NCBI RefSeq assembly: GCF_004217555.1
Contig: NZ_SHKW01000001.1
Span: 2,542,001-2,606,000, forward strand
DNA length: 64,000 nucleotides
Direction: 5' to 3'
Origin: Edaphobacter modestus
GTDB taxonomy: Bacteria > Acidobacteriota > Terriglobia > Terriglobales > Acidobacteriaceae
Shown here: positions 18,231 through 27,841 of the stretch, in pieces
Layout: every line of letters begins with the position of its first letter
How positions within the stretch are numbered: the first letter of the stretch is position 1
The notes under the pieces: generated by a model
The model's database searches: none
What the model was told of the DNA's origin: nothing
The model's input: the letters and a program-made list of their open reading frames with translations, nothing else
Made by a program: the position numbers and the translations under genes

Positions 18231-18579
18231 GCGTGAACTTCCGAGTTTGTCAGTAATCTTTCGCTTGGCGTCGCTATTTCGGAAACTTTTCAGGAGTGGT
18301 CGCGTATTGGTCGTGCAATGTCTTTGATGATTTGGGGCAGCCTTTCAACTCTCTTGGAATGTGTGAGATACGAATGACGCAGAATGGGCGGCGCCGGCCC
18401 TTTTCACCGGTACGCCGAATTGTCTCAGAACGAGGATTTGAGCGGGCGCTCAAAGAGTCTAAGTGGTCGGAACTTCAACTTCGAAGAACATTGACACGAT
18501 TCCCGCCGTCGCATAGTGCGCGGGTGAGACGGCTCACCGATTCTTAACCTGTGCGGGCTGGACTACGTCGTCTCCGAGA

Positions 18580-18790
18580 CGTGCGGGGCATGCTCTTGCA
18601 TCTCTCGTCGTCGGAACTGTTGTGTTGAGCGTGCTTATAGCGTCGGCTAATACGCTGTTTGTTTATGCTAGACGCCGCGACATCGACAGGCCTTGAGGAT
18701 CAAGCGACTTCAATATCGCCGGCCCTCGTGCAAACCCTGCCCAGCGATGCGTCCTCGATGCGTTGAAGATGATCCTTCTCGGCGCACCAT
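18580..18790 (+). pseudogene. Possible remnant of a MacB/ADOP-type permease
   Basis: A short open piece reads SLVVGTVVLSVLIASANTLF then VYARRRDID. This resembles the membrane segment and Arg-rich loop of FtsX-domain permeases common in acidobacteria (pattern LLIACANVANLLLARAARRRE). A stop follows at once, and a similar continuation (ALRIKR) is in another frame. Low confidence because only about 30 residues match. Confidence 0.3.
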
Positions 18791-18904
18791 TAAGGAAGTT
18801 CTAACAACGGTTCCCAATTTGGACCGGAGGCAAGTACGCGTGCGTGAGCAGCTTTGCCCGATGGCATTCGCATGTTCATTCACCTCTGTGTCAGTGTGTT
18901 GGCC

Positions 18905-19400
18905 TTAGCAGTCCGAAATTCTGCAGCACCGCGATGTCCAGCAGCTTTTCGGGAAGAACGCGCGCGAGCATCGTCAGTTTGATTGAATCCTTGCCTGCCA
19001 GATAGCGCGTTTGTGGATGTTTATCCGTCAGCGCGCGCTCTACCACTTCCGCTAGTGTCTCCGGCGGACTTCCAGCGCGCTCATGTTTCGTGAAGATTTG
19101 AACCATCCGCCGCATGGGCCGCACCATAACACGTAGCGCCCTCCGCCGGCAGTCCCGCGATAGTATGTTCCACTCCACCCAGCGTCTTCTGTACTGCCGG
19201 CGTATTGATCGAACCTGGTTCAATGACGCAGACCGCGATTCCTTCTGGTCGGAGTTCAAGCCTTAGTGCCGTGCACATTGAAGCAAAAGCCACTTTCGAA
19301 CTCGCGAGCGGACCACCGAAAGGAGGCGTAATTAATATGGTTGTCCACTGAACAAGTGTTGATAATCCATCCTTTGGTCGCAAGCAACTTGAGATTAGCC
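18905..19400 (-). pseudogene. Short-chain dehydrogenase remnant
   Basis: Pieces in three frames together form the second half of an SDR enzyme: KGWIINTCSV (the conserved strand before the catalytic Ser), then PFGGPLASSKVAFASMCTAL (the Lys of the YxxxK region, with Tyr replaced by Leu), LRPEGIAVCVIEPGSINTP, and after a frameshift near 19085 PPETLAEVVERALTDKHPQT and RYLAGKDSIKLTMLARVLPE. The nucleotide-binding N-terminus is missing. The gene is dead. Confidence 0.7.
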
Positions 19401-19559
19401 TGTGTAGTCGGCAAACCGCACCTTACCCCAGCGCCTGACTCCGACCAAGTCCTGATCGAACCGCGGCTGCGCCACCGAACGCCTTGTACATCCTCTGGTG
19501 ATCGCCGAAGGCCGCGTATCTATGCAAAGCTTCGCCAGTTTGCAGATCGGCAAATGCCC

Positions 19560-19800
19560 CATAAACGTGGCCTATGAACGACAACCGCCCGCTACATACC
19601 GAGGATCATCCGAGCCTCCGTCAAAGACGACGGATGTGATGCGGTTCCAGATACGGTTCTCCGAAAGCCGCGATGAAAGAAGCTGGGTTATCGCACCCTT
19701 CACATATGCCCTTGGCTCTGGCTAAAGCATATCGGCGGACAGCGCCGCTTCGGAGGCGGACAATGATTTTGCGTTCTCTTGTCTCGTTTCGGTAAGGTGA
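19560..19800 (-). pseudogene. HNH endonuclease remnant
   Basis: A minus-strand frame reads VRRYALARAKGICEGCDNPA and then GEPYLEPHHIRRL, the Cys-x-x-Cys and Glu-x-His-His-Ile signature of HNH nucleases. The continuation (TDGGSDDPRYVAGGCRS) is in another frame and then meets a stop, so the catalytic C-terminal His and second zinc pair are lost. The N-terminal side is also unclear. Probably a former stand-alone HNH protein. Confidence 0.6.
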
Positions 19801-20244
19801 ATGAGGCTCATCCACCCAGGCCCTGCGACTGCTCGTCGGCACCGTCCGAAGGATAGAGAAGGTCACACCTGTTCGCGCAAAGCTGAAATGTCGGGACATC
19901 TGCAAAGTTATGGAGGAGCGGATGACGAACCGGAAGCGTTGCCTGGTCCTGCCATTCAAGTCGATGACTCGTTTACGGGCCGCAAATTCACGCGGGACGA
20001 AACGCCCTTGGCCCAGAGCTATCGTGCCTAGATGCCATGACATAAATTGACGTATTTCTGTCATGGCATCTCAATGCAGATAGATCTAAGGTGGAAATTG
20101 AAAGGTGATCCCGAAATGTCCACCGCGACAGAAACATAACAGAGACAACGTCGATCAGGGGTAAAGAACATGGGCTGAGCTGATCCCAAAAAATCAGCTA
20201 ACAGCACAGTTTCGATTTGACGAATCCGTGAGAAGCAGTTCGCT
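19801..20244. other. Region with no recognised gene
   Basis: Frames run through here on both strands, one of them continuous with the HNH remnant, but none has protein-like composition or a recognised motif. It separates the pseudogene cluster from the respiratory operon. Confidence 0.4.
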
Positions 20245-20286
20245 ATACACCCTAACGGGTGTATGCATTCCCACCCTTTTTAGGGT
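20245..20286. promoter_or_regulatory. Two adjacent hairpin-forming dyads upstream of the cytochrome oxidase operon
   Basis: ATACACCC, TAAC, GGGTGTAT (20245-20264, perfect 8-bp arms) is followed 8 bp later by ACCCT, TTTT, AGGGT (20273-20286). Both share an ACCC/GGGT core. They lie 322-363 bp before the coxB-type start in a long leader and may be an operator pair, or structured RNA if transcription starts upstream. Confidence 0.4.
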
Positions 20287-20607
20287 ATCACTCTTGATGG
20301 TCGCCGCTGTTACCACACCGGACACAAAGGATGTATCACAGTTTTTATCACTCCTATCCTGACCGGGAACATTGAATTGTCAGTCAGCCGTCTCTATAAG
20401 CACGTTCCTGAAATCGATCGGGAGGCCCAGATTCACCTGCACCAGGACGAACTAAACGGTCGAGTCACTAAACAGCCAGAAGATTGAAATAACTTCAGGG
20501 AGAATCAAAAATACGAGTGCGGTTCCTATCCCTCATCCTTATTGAGGAATCTACAGCAGTTAAAGAACAGCGACGATGAATCGAAGCCAGGAGATAGTTC
20601 GAGCGAC

Positions 20608-21645
20608 ATGCCGGAAAACATAATTCCTCTCCCGGGGGTGGTGGGGTGCAGCTTCTTCGTGTTTGCCAGCGCGGCGTTTGCGCAATCTCCTACGAGCATC
20701 TTCTCGCCGGCCGCGACACCAGCCCACTCAGTGTTCGGGCTTTCGATGTTGGTGCTCTCTGTCACGCTAGCCATATTTCTTCTTGTTGGCGGCCTGTTGC
20801 TCTATGCACTGATCCGTTATCGGTATCGGCCCACAGATCCCGATCGCGAGCCCGTGCAGATATACGGCAGCAATCAGATCGAGCTCTCCTGGACAGTGAT
20901 TCCCATCCTGATCGTGGTGATGCTGTTCCTCACCACCACGCGAGTCATCCTGGATACCCAGGCTATACCCAAGCCCAACAATACGATGGACGTGACCGTC
21001 ATCGGTCACCAGTTCTGGTGGGAGTATCGATATCCAAAGCTGGGAATCATCACGGCCAATGAACTTCACATCCCTGTCAGCGATCCAGCGAAGCCTGAGC
21101 CAACATATCTTTCGATGTCGTCTGCCGATGTAGCCCATAGCTTTTGGGTGCCCCGCCTTGCAGGCAAGACCGACGTGATTCCAAACCGCATTAGCACCAT
21201 GTGGATCGATCCGGAGAAGGCTGGTCTTTACCTCGGCCAGTGCGCGCAGTACTGCGGAGTTCAGCACGCGAAGATGTTGTTGCGCGTATATGCGCAGACT
21301 CCTGAGGAGTTTGCCGCTTGGGCCAGCCAGCAGAAAAAACCCGCGCAGCAGGAATTCCCCGGAAACCCTGCTGCTGCAGAGGGCCAGATCGTCTTCATGC
21401 ACAACGCCTGCATCAACTGCCACACCGTCAAGGGCACCGTAGCGACGGGGCGGTTTGGGCCAGATCTAACGCATCTGGCGAGCAGAGACACGATCGCCTC
21501 CGGGCCGATTCAAAATACGCCAGAGAACCTGAGAAGGTGGATCGAGAATCCCAATTCGATGAAGCCTGGTTCGCTGATGCCGTCGATGCACTTGAACGCT
21601 CACGATCTGGACGTGATTACGGCCTACCTTACACAGCTTCACTAA
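20608..21645 (+). CDS. ctaC: Cytochrome c oxidase subunit II with fused cytochrome c (caa3 type)
   Basis: The electron-entry subunit of the terminal oxidase, 345 residues from the ATG at 20608. An in-frame TTG at 20542 would add 22 charged residues before the signal peptide, so the ATG is preferred although its ribosome site is weak. A signal sequence (VFASAAFAQ) and two membrane helices precede the cupredoxin domain with the CuA ligands (GQCAQYCGVQHAKM). A C-terminal class I cytochrome c domain has CINCH and a distal Met (PSMHL). The fusion lets a soluble or membrane cytochrome donate directly. It is the first gene of an eight-gene operon. Confidence 0.95.
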   Translation: MPENIIPLPGVVGCSFFVFASAAFAQSPTSIFSPAATPAHSVFGLSMLVLSVTLAIFLLVGGLLLYALIRYRYRPTDPDREPVQIYGSNQIELSWTVIPILIVVMLFLTTTRVILDTQAIPKPNNTMDVTVIGHQFWWEYRYPKLGIITANELHIPVSDPAKPEPTYLSMSSADVAHSFWVPRLAGKTDVIPNRISTMWIDPEKAGLYLGQCAQYCGVQHAKMLLRVYAQTPEEFAAWASQQKKPAQQEFPGNPAAAEGQIVFMHNACINCHTVKGTVATGRFGPDLTHLASRDTIASGPIQNTPENLRRWIENPNSMKPGSLMPSMHLNAHDLDVITAYLTQLH

Positions 21646-21669
21646 CCCTTTACCGGAAAGATTTAAAGT

Positions 21670-23358
21670 ATGACCACAACTCCTGTAATGGAAGAGATCG
21701 ATGTGTCGCTGGCCTCTCAGCCAAGCCGCACAAAACTGAATGTCGTGTATGAATGGCTGACGACAGTTGATCATAAGAAAATCGGCCTGATGTACATCGC
21801 GTACGCGCTGGCCTTTCTTATCGTCGCGGGAATCGAAGCAATGTTGATCCGCATTCAGCTCGCGATCCCCAACAATCATTTTGTGTCGCCTCAGGTCTTC
21901 AATCAACTGTTCACCATGCACGGCACAACGATGGTGTTCTTTGTCGGCATGCCGATCCTGTTTGGCTTTGGCAACTACCTCATCCCGTTGATGATCGGTG
22001 CGCGCGATATGGCGTTCCCACGGCTCAATGCGTTCAGCTTCTGGATCTCCGCCTTTGGTGGCCTCCTGTTGTACTTCAGCTATTTCGGTGCAAGCGGACT
22101 CTACGCGGCGGGGTCGGCTCCCGACGTCGGCTGGTTCGCGTATGCGCCTCTGACAGAGAAGGTGTTCTCACCCGGTCATAGCACGGACTACTGGACACTG
22201 GCAGTCTTTCTAAGCGGTGTCGGATCGATCGGAACTGCGCTCAACATCGTGACCACCACCCTCTGCATGCGATGCAAAGGCATGACGATGGGCCGAATGC
22301 CGCTGCTGGTATGGCTCTACCTGGTGATGTCCGGCCTGGTCTTCGTTGCGGTCAGTCCGCTGACGGCGGCGCAGATCATGCTGACGATGGACCGCTATCT
22401 TGGCTCGCACTTCTTCGATACGCAGGCAGGCGGCTCGGCCGTTCTGTGGATGCACTTCTTCTGGATCTTCGGCCATCCCGAGGTCTACGTACTCGTTTTG
22501 CCGGCGTTCGCGTTTGCCAACGAAATCATCCCTGTGTTCTCTCGCAAGGCCATCTTCGGTTATCCGGCGATGGTGGCGGCGTCGGTAGGCATCGGCTTTA
22601 TCAGCCTTGGCGTGTGGGCGCACCACATGTTCACGGTCGGCATGGGTGCGGGCGCCAATACCTTTTTCGTCTTTGCCACAATGGTCATCTCCGTCCCAAC
22701 CGGCATCAAGATCTTCAACTGGTTGGCGACGTTGTGGGGCGGAAGAATTTATTTCACCGTGCCGATGATGTTCTCCGTTGCCTTCCTCTTCCAGTTTTTG
22801 ATCTCCGGGCTTACCGGTATCATGCTCTCGGTCGCTCCGTTTGATTGGCAGCTTGGAAACTCGTACTTCGTGGTAGCCCACTTCCACTATGTGCTGGTCG
22901 GCGCGATTCTGTTTATGATCTTTGGGGCCTTCTACTACTGGTATCCGAAGGTCACAGGACGAATGATGAACGAGCGTCTGGGCAAGTGGCACTTCTGGGT
23001 CTTCCTGATCGGCTTTCATCTCACCTTCGACCTGATGCATATTCCGGGGATACTCGGCATGCCGCGGCGTGTCTATACCTACGAGGCAGGCCGCGGTTGG
23101 GAGACCTTGAACTTCCTCGTCGGAGTGGGCGCCATCTTTCAGGCAGCCGGCATTCTCATCTTCGTCTACAACATGGTGCGGTCATACTCCCGAGGCAAAG
23201 AAGCCGGACACGATCCATGGGATGCGTGGACGCTCGAGTGGGCCACGACATCGCCTCCGCCCGCTTATAACTTTGCCATCGAGCCCACGGTCAACAGCCG
23301 TCGCCCACTGTGGGATTTGAAACATCCTGAAGATCCAGACTCGGACTACGAACAATGA
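21670..23358 (+). CDS. ctaD: Cytochrome c oxidase subunit I
   Basis: The catalytic haem-copper subunit, 562 residues with about 12 membrane helices. The CuB/active-site motif HPEVYVLVLP includes the His-Tyr cross-link pair, then HHMFTVGMG carries the two CuB His residues, and AHFHYVLVGA the haem ligands. It reduces O2 to water and pumps protons. It starts 24 bp after subunit II and overlaps subunit III by 4 bp. Confidence 0.97.
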   Translation: MTTTPVMEEIDVSLASQPSRTKLNVVYEWLTTVDHKKIGLMYIAYALAFLIVAGIEAMLIRIQLAIPNNHFVSPQVFNQLFTMHGTTMVFFVGMPILFGFGNYLIPLMIGARDMAFPRLNAFSFWISAFGGLLLYFSYFGASGLYAAGSAPDVGWFAYAPLTEKVFSPGHSTDYWTLAVFLSGVGSIGTALNIVTTTLCMRCKGMTMGRMPLLVWLYLVMSGLVFVAVSPLTAAQIMLTMDRYLGSHFFDTQAGGSAVLWMHFFWIFGHPEVYVLVLPAFAFANEIIPVFSRKAIFGYPAMVAASVGIGFISLGVWAHHMFTVGMGAGANTFFVFATMVISVPTGIKIFNWLATLWGGRIYFTVPMMFSVAFLFQFLISGLTGIMLSVAPFDWQLGNSYFVVAHFHYVLVGAILFMIFGAFYYWYPKVTGRMMNERLGKWHFWVFLIGFHLTFDLMHIPGILGMPRRVYTYEAGRGWETLNFLVGVGAIFQAAGILIFVYNMVRSYSRGKEAGHDPWDAWTLEWATTSPPPAYNFAIEPTVNSRRPLWDLKHPEDPDSDYEQ

Positions 23359-23957
23359 CAACGATCAGCACGATTCCTGTTAATGCAGAGGTTGAAGCGC
23401 CATGGACCTTACCGCACCGCGGCACTATCGGCATGGCATGCCTGATCCTGGCCGAGGCCGCGATCTTCATCATCTTCGTCGTCGCCTACATCTTCTACAT
23501 CGGCAAGAGCCTGAGCGGTCCCACCCCGGCGCAGGTTCTGGAGCTGCCGATCTTTGGCACCATCTGTCTTCTTTCGAGCAGCATCACGGTTCACTTCGCG
23601 GTAAGCGCGCTGCAGAAGAAGAACCTTCGCGGCTGCACGCTCGGCCTGGCAGGTACCGTTCTGCTGGGGGCGATCTTTCTCGTCACGACGGCGCGGGAGT
23701 GGTACCACCTCATCCACGATGAGGGACTTACCATCCAAACCAATCTCTTCGGAACGACCTACTACTCGCTGGTCGGCCTGCATGCGGTTCACGTTATCGT
23801 GGGCCTGATCCTGCTTTCGCTGGCTCTCGCGTTTTCTTTGGCTGGCCGCGTGAAAGAAGAGCACGCGGAGAAACTCGAGGTGCTCTCTCTTTACTGGCAC
23901 TTCGTCGACGCAGTATGGGTGGTCGTTTTACTGGTCGTCTATGTTCTGGGTAAATAG
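23355..23957 (+). CDS. ctaE: Cytochrome c oxidase subunit III
   Basis: 200 residues with five predicted membrane helices, ending in the conserved YWHFVDAVWVVVLLVVYVLG of the short (prokaryotic, caa3-type) COX3 form. It begins within the last codons of subunit I (ATGA overlap), indicating translational coupling. It stabilises subunit I and proton uptake. Confidence 0.95.
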   Translation: MTTISTIPVNAEVEAPWTLPHRGTIGMACLILAEAAIFIIFVVAYIFYIGKSLSGPTPAQVLELPIFGTICLLSSSITVHFAVSALQKKNLRGCTLGLAGTVLLGAIFLVTTAREWYHLIHDEGLTIQTNLFGTTYYSLVGLHAVHVIVGLILLSLALAFSLAGRVKEEHAEKLEVLSLYWHFVDAVWVVVLLVVYVLGK

Positions 23958-23978
23958 CCTGATGACGGGAAAAGGATC

Positions 23979-24845
23979 ATGCACGAAAGCGATTTCATGA
24001 AACAGGCTACGCAACATCACGGGCACGGGGTCGACGACTCCGTCCACCTTCCGGCGCCAACGCCATGGCCGATGGTGCTCTCTCTCGGCATTGCGCTGAT
24101 GATTACGGGAATGGTCACGCACTGGGTCATCAGTCTGCTCGGGCTTGTGCTGACATTGCGGTCGATGTTCGGCTGGTTCGTCGCGGTCCTTCCGCACGAT
24201 CACATCTCGGTTCCCGTGCAGCCTGAGTCGATCACAATCTCCAGCAGCCGCGCCACCCGCATCGTGGTGCCAGTCGCTGAAGAACATCGCAAGCAACTGC
24301 CGCTCGAGACCTTCAGCATCACGGCCGGAATCAAGGGCGGTATCGTGGGCGGAATCGCAATGGTCATCCCTGCGGCTCTTTACGGCCTGCTCCGATATCA
24401 CAGCGTCTGGTACGCCGTGAATCTGTTGGCTGCCGGAGGTTTTGTCAGCTGGGCAGGAGAGAGCAACGCCTTCATGGCCCAGTTTCACCTTCTGGGTCTG
24501 CTGGCCGCTCTTGGCATTCACAGCTTCACCACGGTGCTGGTCGGGCTGCTCTACGGAGCCATGCTGCCAATGTTCCCAAAGAAGCCGATTCTAACGGCTG
24601 GCTTTGTTGCGCCCCTCCTGTGGACGGGCATCCTCTACTCGGCGCTGGGCGTGATCAGCCCTATCCTCAACGCACGTATTGACTGGCTATGGTTCATCCC
24701 ATCGCAGATCGCCTTCGGTCTGGTCTGCGGCTTCATTGTCAATCTACAGGTCAAAGTCAGGACAACGCAGTTTCAATCATTGCCATTCTCCATTCGCGCC
24801 GGCATCCACAGCGATCGATCGCACAAGAAAGACTACGCTCAATGA
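23979..24845 (+). CDS. Integral membrane protein of the oxidase operon, unknown role
   Basis: 288 residues. The His-rich start (HHGHG) is followed by two close helices with the look of a small COX4-like subunit (LGIALMITGMVTHWVISLLG, then LHDH-type loop FVAVLPHDHISVP), a soluble stretch, then about five more helices. The start has AAAAGG upstream, and the stop overlaps the next gene. I do not recognise a named family for the C-terminal part. Its place between subunit III and the cytochrome genes points to an oxidase subunit IV or assembly factor, by inference only. Confidence 0.75.
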   Translation: MHESDFMKQATQHHGHGVDDSVHLPAPTPWPMVLSLGIALMITGMVTHWVISLLGLVLTLRSMFGWFVAVLPHDHISVPVQPESITISSSRATRIVVPVAEEHRKQLPLETFSITAGIKGGIVGGIAMVIPAALYGLLRYHSVWYAVNLLAAGGFVSWAGESNAFMAQFHLLGLLAALGIHSFTTVLVGLLYGAMLPMFPKKPILTAGFVAPLLWTGILYSALGVISPILNARIDWLWFIPSQIAFGLVCGFIVNLQVKVRTTQFQSLPFSIRAGIHSDRSHKKDYAQ

Positions 24846-25609
24846 GACCAGCCTCTCAAAGACTCACAATGTTCGGCGCTCTCCTGCTATCTACGGGCTG
24901 CATGGTATTCACGGGCTGTAGCCGCATTCCTGGCCGGCCCGGGCCGGGACCCGAGGTTGTTCGCCCTGAGCAGGTTCTCGCCTTCCCGACTCTTTATAAA
25001 GAGAACTGCGCAGCCTGTCACGGAGAAAGTGGCAGGAACGGAGCCGCCATCTCTCTTGCCAACCCGGTATACATCGCGGTGGCCGGAGAAGATAACCTGC
25101 GTCGGACGATTACAAAGGGCATTACCGGAAGTCTGATGCCACCCTTCGCAAAGAGTGCTGGCGGCATGTTGACAGACCAACAAATCAACGTGCTCGCGCA
25201 GGGCATTGTCCAGCAGTGGGGGACGCCGAATCTTCTCGCAGGGCAGAATCCCCCGCCCTACCAGGCCACATTAACGCATGATGCGGAGCATGGACAACAG
25301 GCCTTCACCTCCTCCTGCGCTCGATGCCATGGGCCTGCAGGCGAAGGAACCGCAACCGATCAAAACAACGCCGCAGGCAAATCCGGCGCTCGCAGACTTG
25401 GCTCCATCGTGGACCCCTCCTATCTCGCTCTCATCAGCGATCAGGGTCTCCGCAGCATTATCATCGCAGGCCGGCCCCACGAGGGAATGCCCGACTGGCG
25501 CACCGACGCGGCGCAACCTTTAACCGACCAGCAGATTACCGACATCGTCGCCTGGCTCGCATCGAAGCGCGTCTCTAATCCTGGCCAACCATATCTCACG
25601 CACTACTAA
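24842..25609 (+). CDS. Dihaem cytochrome c lipoprotein
   Basis: 255 residues starting at the ATG at 24842, which overlaps the previous stop (ATGA). A signal with a possible lipobox (FTGC) precedes two class I cytochrome c domains: CAACH (with MPPF as probable distal Met region) and CARCH (with MPDW). It is anchored outside the membrane and could carry electrons from the Rieske/cytochrome b complex encoded downstream to subunit II. Confidence 0.9.
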   Translation: MRPASQRLTMFGALLLSTGCMVFTGCSRIPGRPGPGPEVVRPEQVLAFPTLYKENCAACHGESGRNGAAISLANPVYIAVAGEDNLRRTITKGITGSLMPPFAKSAGGMLTDQQINVLAQGIVQQWGTPNLLAGQNPPPYQATLTHDAEHGQQAFTSSCARCHGPAGEGTATDQNNAAGKSGARRLGSIVDPSYLALISDQGLRSIIIAGRPHEGMPDWRTDAAQPLTDQQITDIVAWLASKRVSNPGQPYLTHY

Positions 25610-25667
25610 CGCATATGGCATCAATTTTGTTCAACAAGAAAAAGATCCCCACTGGAGCAGAAACGCG

Positions 25668-26333
25668 ATGACAAAGAGTGAGCAGATCTCACCAAGCGAT
25701 CAAGCTACCCCAACCGAGCCCGTGGCGAGCCCGAAGAGCGCAGGCCACTCGCGCCGCGTCTTCCTATTCAAGATCTCCATGTTGGTGAATGGAGCCGTTG
25801 GCGCCTTTCTGGCAGTGCCGATCTTCGGCTATCTTCTGGGGCCCGCGCTGAAGAAGAGTTCCAGCGAGAACTCGTGGATCAACCTTGGCCCGCTCAGCGA
25901 TTTTCCTGAAGGCGAAACCCGCCTGGTCAACTTCCGCAATCCCGTAACCACAGAGTGGGACGGTCAGACCGGCGACATTCCGTGCTGGGTTCGCCGCGTC
26001 TCCGGGAGCGACTTCCAGGTCTTCGCCATCAACTGCGCGCACCTGGGATGCCCTGTCCGCTGGTTCTCCCAGTCCAAGCTCTTCCTCTGCCCCTGTCACG
26101 GTGGCGCTTACTACGCCGACGGCTCCCGAGCCTCTGGCCCACCCGAGCGCGGTCTCTTCGAGTATGACCACAAGGTCGTCAATGGCCGTCTCGTGATAAG
26201 CGCCGGCAAAATGCCAACGCTAGCCACCCAGGCCCAGACCGAGGCACCCCTAACCCAAATCGAAGGAACCAGCCCTGCGGGGCTCGCAGCCGTAGAGCAA
26301 CTCAAGCCGAGGTGCAGCTCATGTCAGGGCTAA
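25668..26333 (+). CDS. qcrA: Rieske iron-sulfur protein of a bc-type complex
   Basis: 221 residues: one N-terminal membrane anchor after SRRVFLFKISM, then the Rieske domain with the two [2Fe-2S] motifs CAHLGC and CPCHGG. It would accept electrons from quinol. A 58-bp gap precedes it, and its 3' end overlaps the cytochrome b start by 13 bp. Confidence 0.95.
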   Translation: MTKSEQISPSDQATPTEPVASPKSAGHSRRVFLFKISMLVNGAVGAFLAVPIFGYLLGPALKKSSSENSWINLGPLSDFPEGETRLVNFRNPVTTEWDGQTGDIPCWVRRVSGSDFQVFAINCAHLGCPVRWFSQSKLFLCPCHGGAYYADGSRASGPPERGLFEYDHKVVNGRLVISAGKMPTLATQAQTEAPLTQIEGTSPAGLAAVEQLKPRCSSCQG

Positions 26334-27820
26334 AACAACGCGGCATCGGCGTCTACAACTGGTTCGAACAGCGGCTCGGCATCGGCACTCCTGCCATCGA
26401 AGCCGCCGTTCACGACGTTCCCTCCAGCACATCCAGCTGGTGGTACGTCTTCGGCAGCGCCGCCACCGTCATCCTCGTTCTCCAAGTCATGACCGGCATT
26501 CTGCTTGCGCTGGTCTACACTCCTTCCGCGAGCCACGCGTGGAGCAGCCTCGAATTCCTCGACCACAACGTCACGCTCGGCTGGTACCTGCGCGCCATGC
26601 ACGGCTGGGGCTCCGACTTCATGATCGCCATCGTCCTCATCCACATGGCACAAGTCTTCCTCTTCGGCGCATACAAGTTCCCACGAGAGCTCACCTGGAT
26701 CATCGGCGTCCTCCTCCTGCTTCTAACCCTCGGCATGGCCTTCACCGGCCAAGTCCTTCGCTTCGATCAGGACGCCTACTGGGGCCTCGGCATCGGCGCC
26801 TCCATCTCCAGCCGCGTTCCCTTGATCGGTGGCCCGCTGGTGAACATGCTGCTCGGCGGTCCAATCATCGCCGGTCCTACGCTCACCCGCTTCTTCACCC
26901 TGCATGTCTTCGTCATTCCCGGCGCTTTGCTTGCATTCGTCGGTCTACACCTCTTGATGGTGGTGCGGCTTGGCATCAACGAGTGGCCCATGCCCGGTCG
27001 CCTCGTCAACCGAAAGACCTACACCCGCGAATATCACGAACTCACCGAGAAGACCGGCATCCCCTTCGTCCCCGATGCCGCCTGGAAGGACGTAATCTTC
27101 GCCGCAGCCATCATGCTTGCCATCATGGCCTGCGCATTCTGGTTCGGCCCCTTCGGCCCAACGGGCCAGCCCGATCCCACCATCATCGAGACCGCACCCA
27201 AGCCCGACTTTGCCTTCCTCTGGATCTACGCGGTCCTCGCCTACCTTCCACCCAGCCTCGAAACGCCCGTACTCTTCATCGCTCCGGTCATCGGCATCGG
27301 CGGCATGCTTCTGCTTCCCCTGCTCTCAGGCGAAGGTGAAAAGCATTGGACGCGCCGCCCCGTAGCCGTGCTGATGGTTGCAGTCATCGCCGTTACCCTC
27401 GGAGCCTTCACCCGCCTCGGCACCTATACGCCGTGGAGTCCCATCATGAATGCGTGGAGCAGCGATACCATTCCTGCAACTTACCTGAAGGACCGAACCC
27501 CACTCGAACGAGAGGGAGCCCTCGTTCTGCAGAATAAGCAATGCCGCAACTGTCACTCCGTCGGCGGCGAAGGCGGCCTGCGCGGCCCGGCACTCGACTC
27601 CGTGGCCTCGCGCATGACCGAAGACCAGATCATCCGGCAGGTCCTCCAGGGAGGGGGCAACATGCCCGCCTACGGAAACGCGCTCAATCCTTCCGAGACC
27701 ACCGCTCTCGTAAGCTTCCTCAAAACACTGCGTGGCAACAACCTGTCTCCTGCCGTCGATGCCTCGCGACAAGCGGTAGTATCCAGCGAACAGCAGTCAA
27801 CCTCATACGGAGGCCACTAG
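26321..27820 (+). CDS. qcrB: Cytochrome b with C-terminal cytochrome c domain
   Basis: 499 residues from the ATG at 26321 (GAGG upstream; a GTG at 26312 is in frame but less likely). The N-terminal half is cytochrome b6-like with paired haem b His ligands on two helices (RAMHGWGSD, VLIHMAQ; TLHVFVIPG, GLHLLMV). The second half has further helices and then a class I cytochrome c domain with CRNCH and a distal Met (GGNMPAYG). The fusion of b and c makes a menaquinol:cytochrome c reductase in which the b protein carries its own c haem, as in other acidobacterial and Gram-positive bc complexes. Confidence 0.93.
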   Translation: MSGLKQRGIGVYNWFEQRLGIGTPAIEAAVHDVPSSTSSWWYVFGSAATVILVLQVMTGILLALVYTPSASHAWSSLEFLDHNVTLGWYLRAMHGWGSDFMIAIVLIHMAQVFLFGAYKFPRELTWIIGVLLLLLTLGMAFTGQVLRFDQDAYWGLGIGASISSRVPLIGGPLVNMLLGGPIIAGPTLTRFFTLHVFVIPGALLAFVGLHLLMVVRLGINEWPMPGRLVNRKTYTREYHELTEKTGIPFVPDAAWKDVIFAAAIMLAIMACAFWFGPFGPTGQPDPTIIETAPKPDFAFLWIYAVLAYLPPSLETPVLFIAPVIGIGGMLLLPLLSGEGEKHWTRRPVAVLMVAVIAVTLGAFTRLGTYTPWSPIMNAWSSDTIPATYLKDRTPLEREGALVLQNKQCRNCHSVGGEGGLRGPALDSVASRMTEDQIIRQVLQGGGNMPAYGNALNPSETTALVSFLKTLRGNNLSPAVDASRQAVVSSEQQSTSYGGH

Positions 27821-27841
27821 TGCTCCGCCCACTCCCTTCCT

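Noticed and set aside
22210..23040. 276-codon frame antisense to cytochrome oxidase subunit I
   Set aside because: A shadow of a conserved gene in GC-rich DNA, with a charged low-quality composition.
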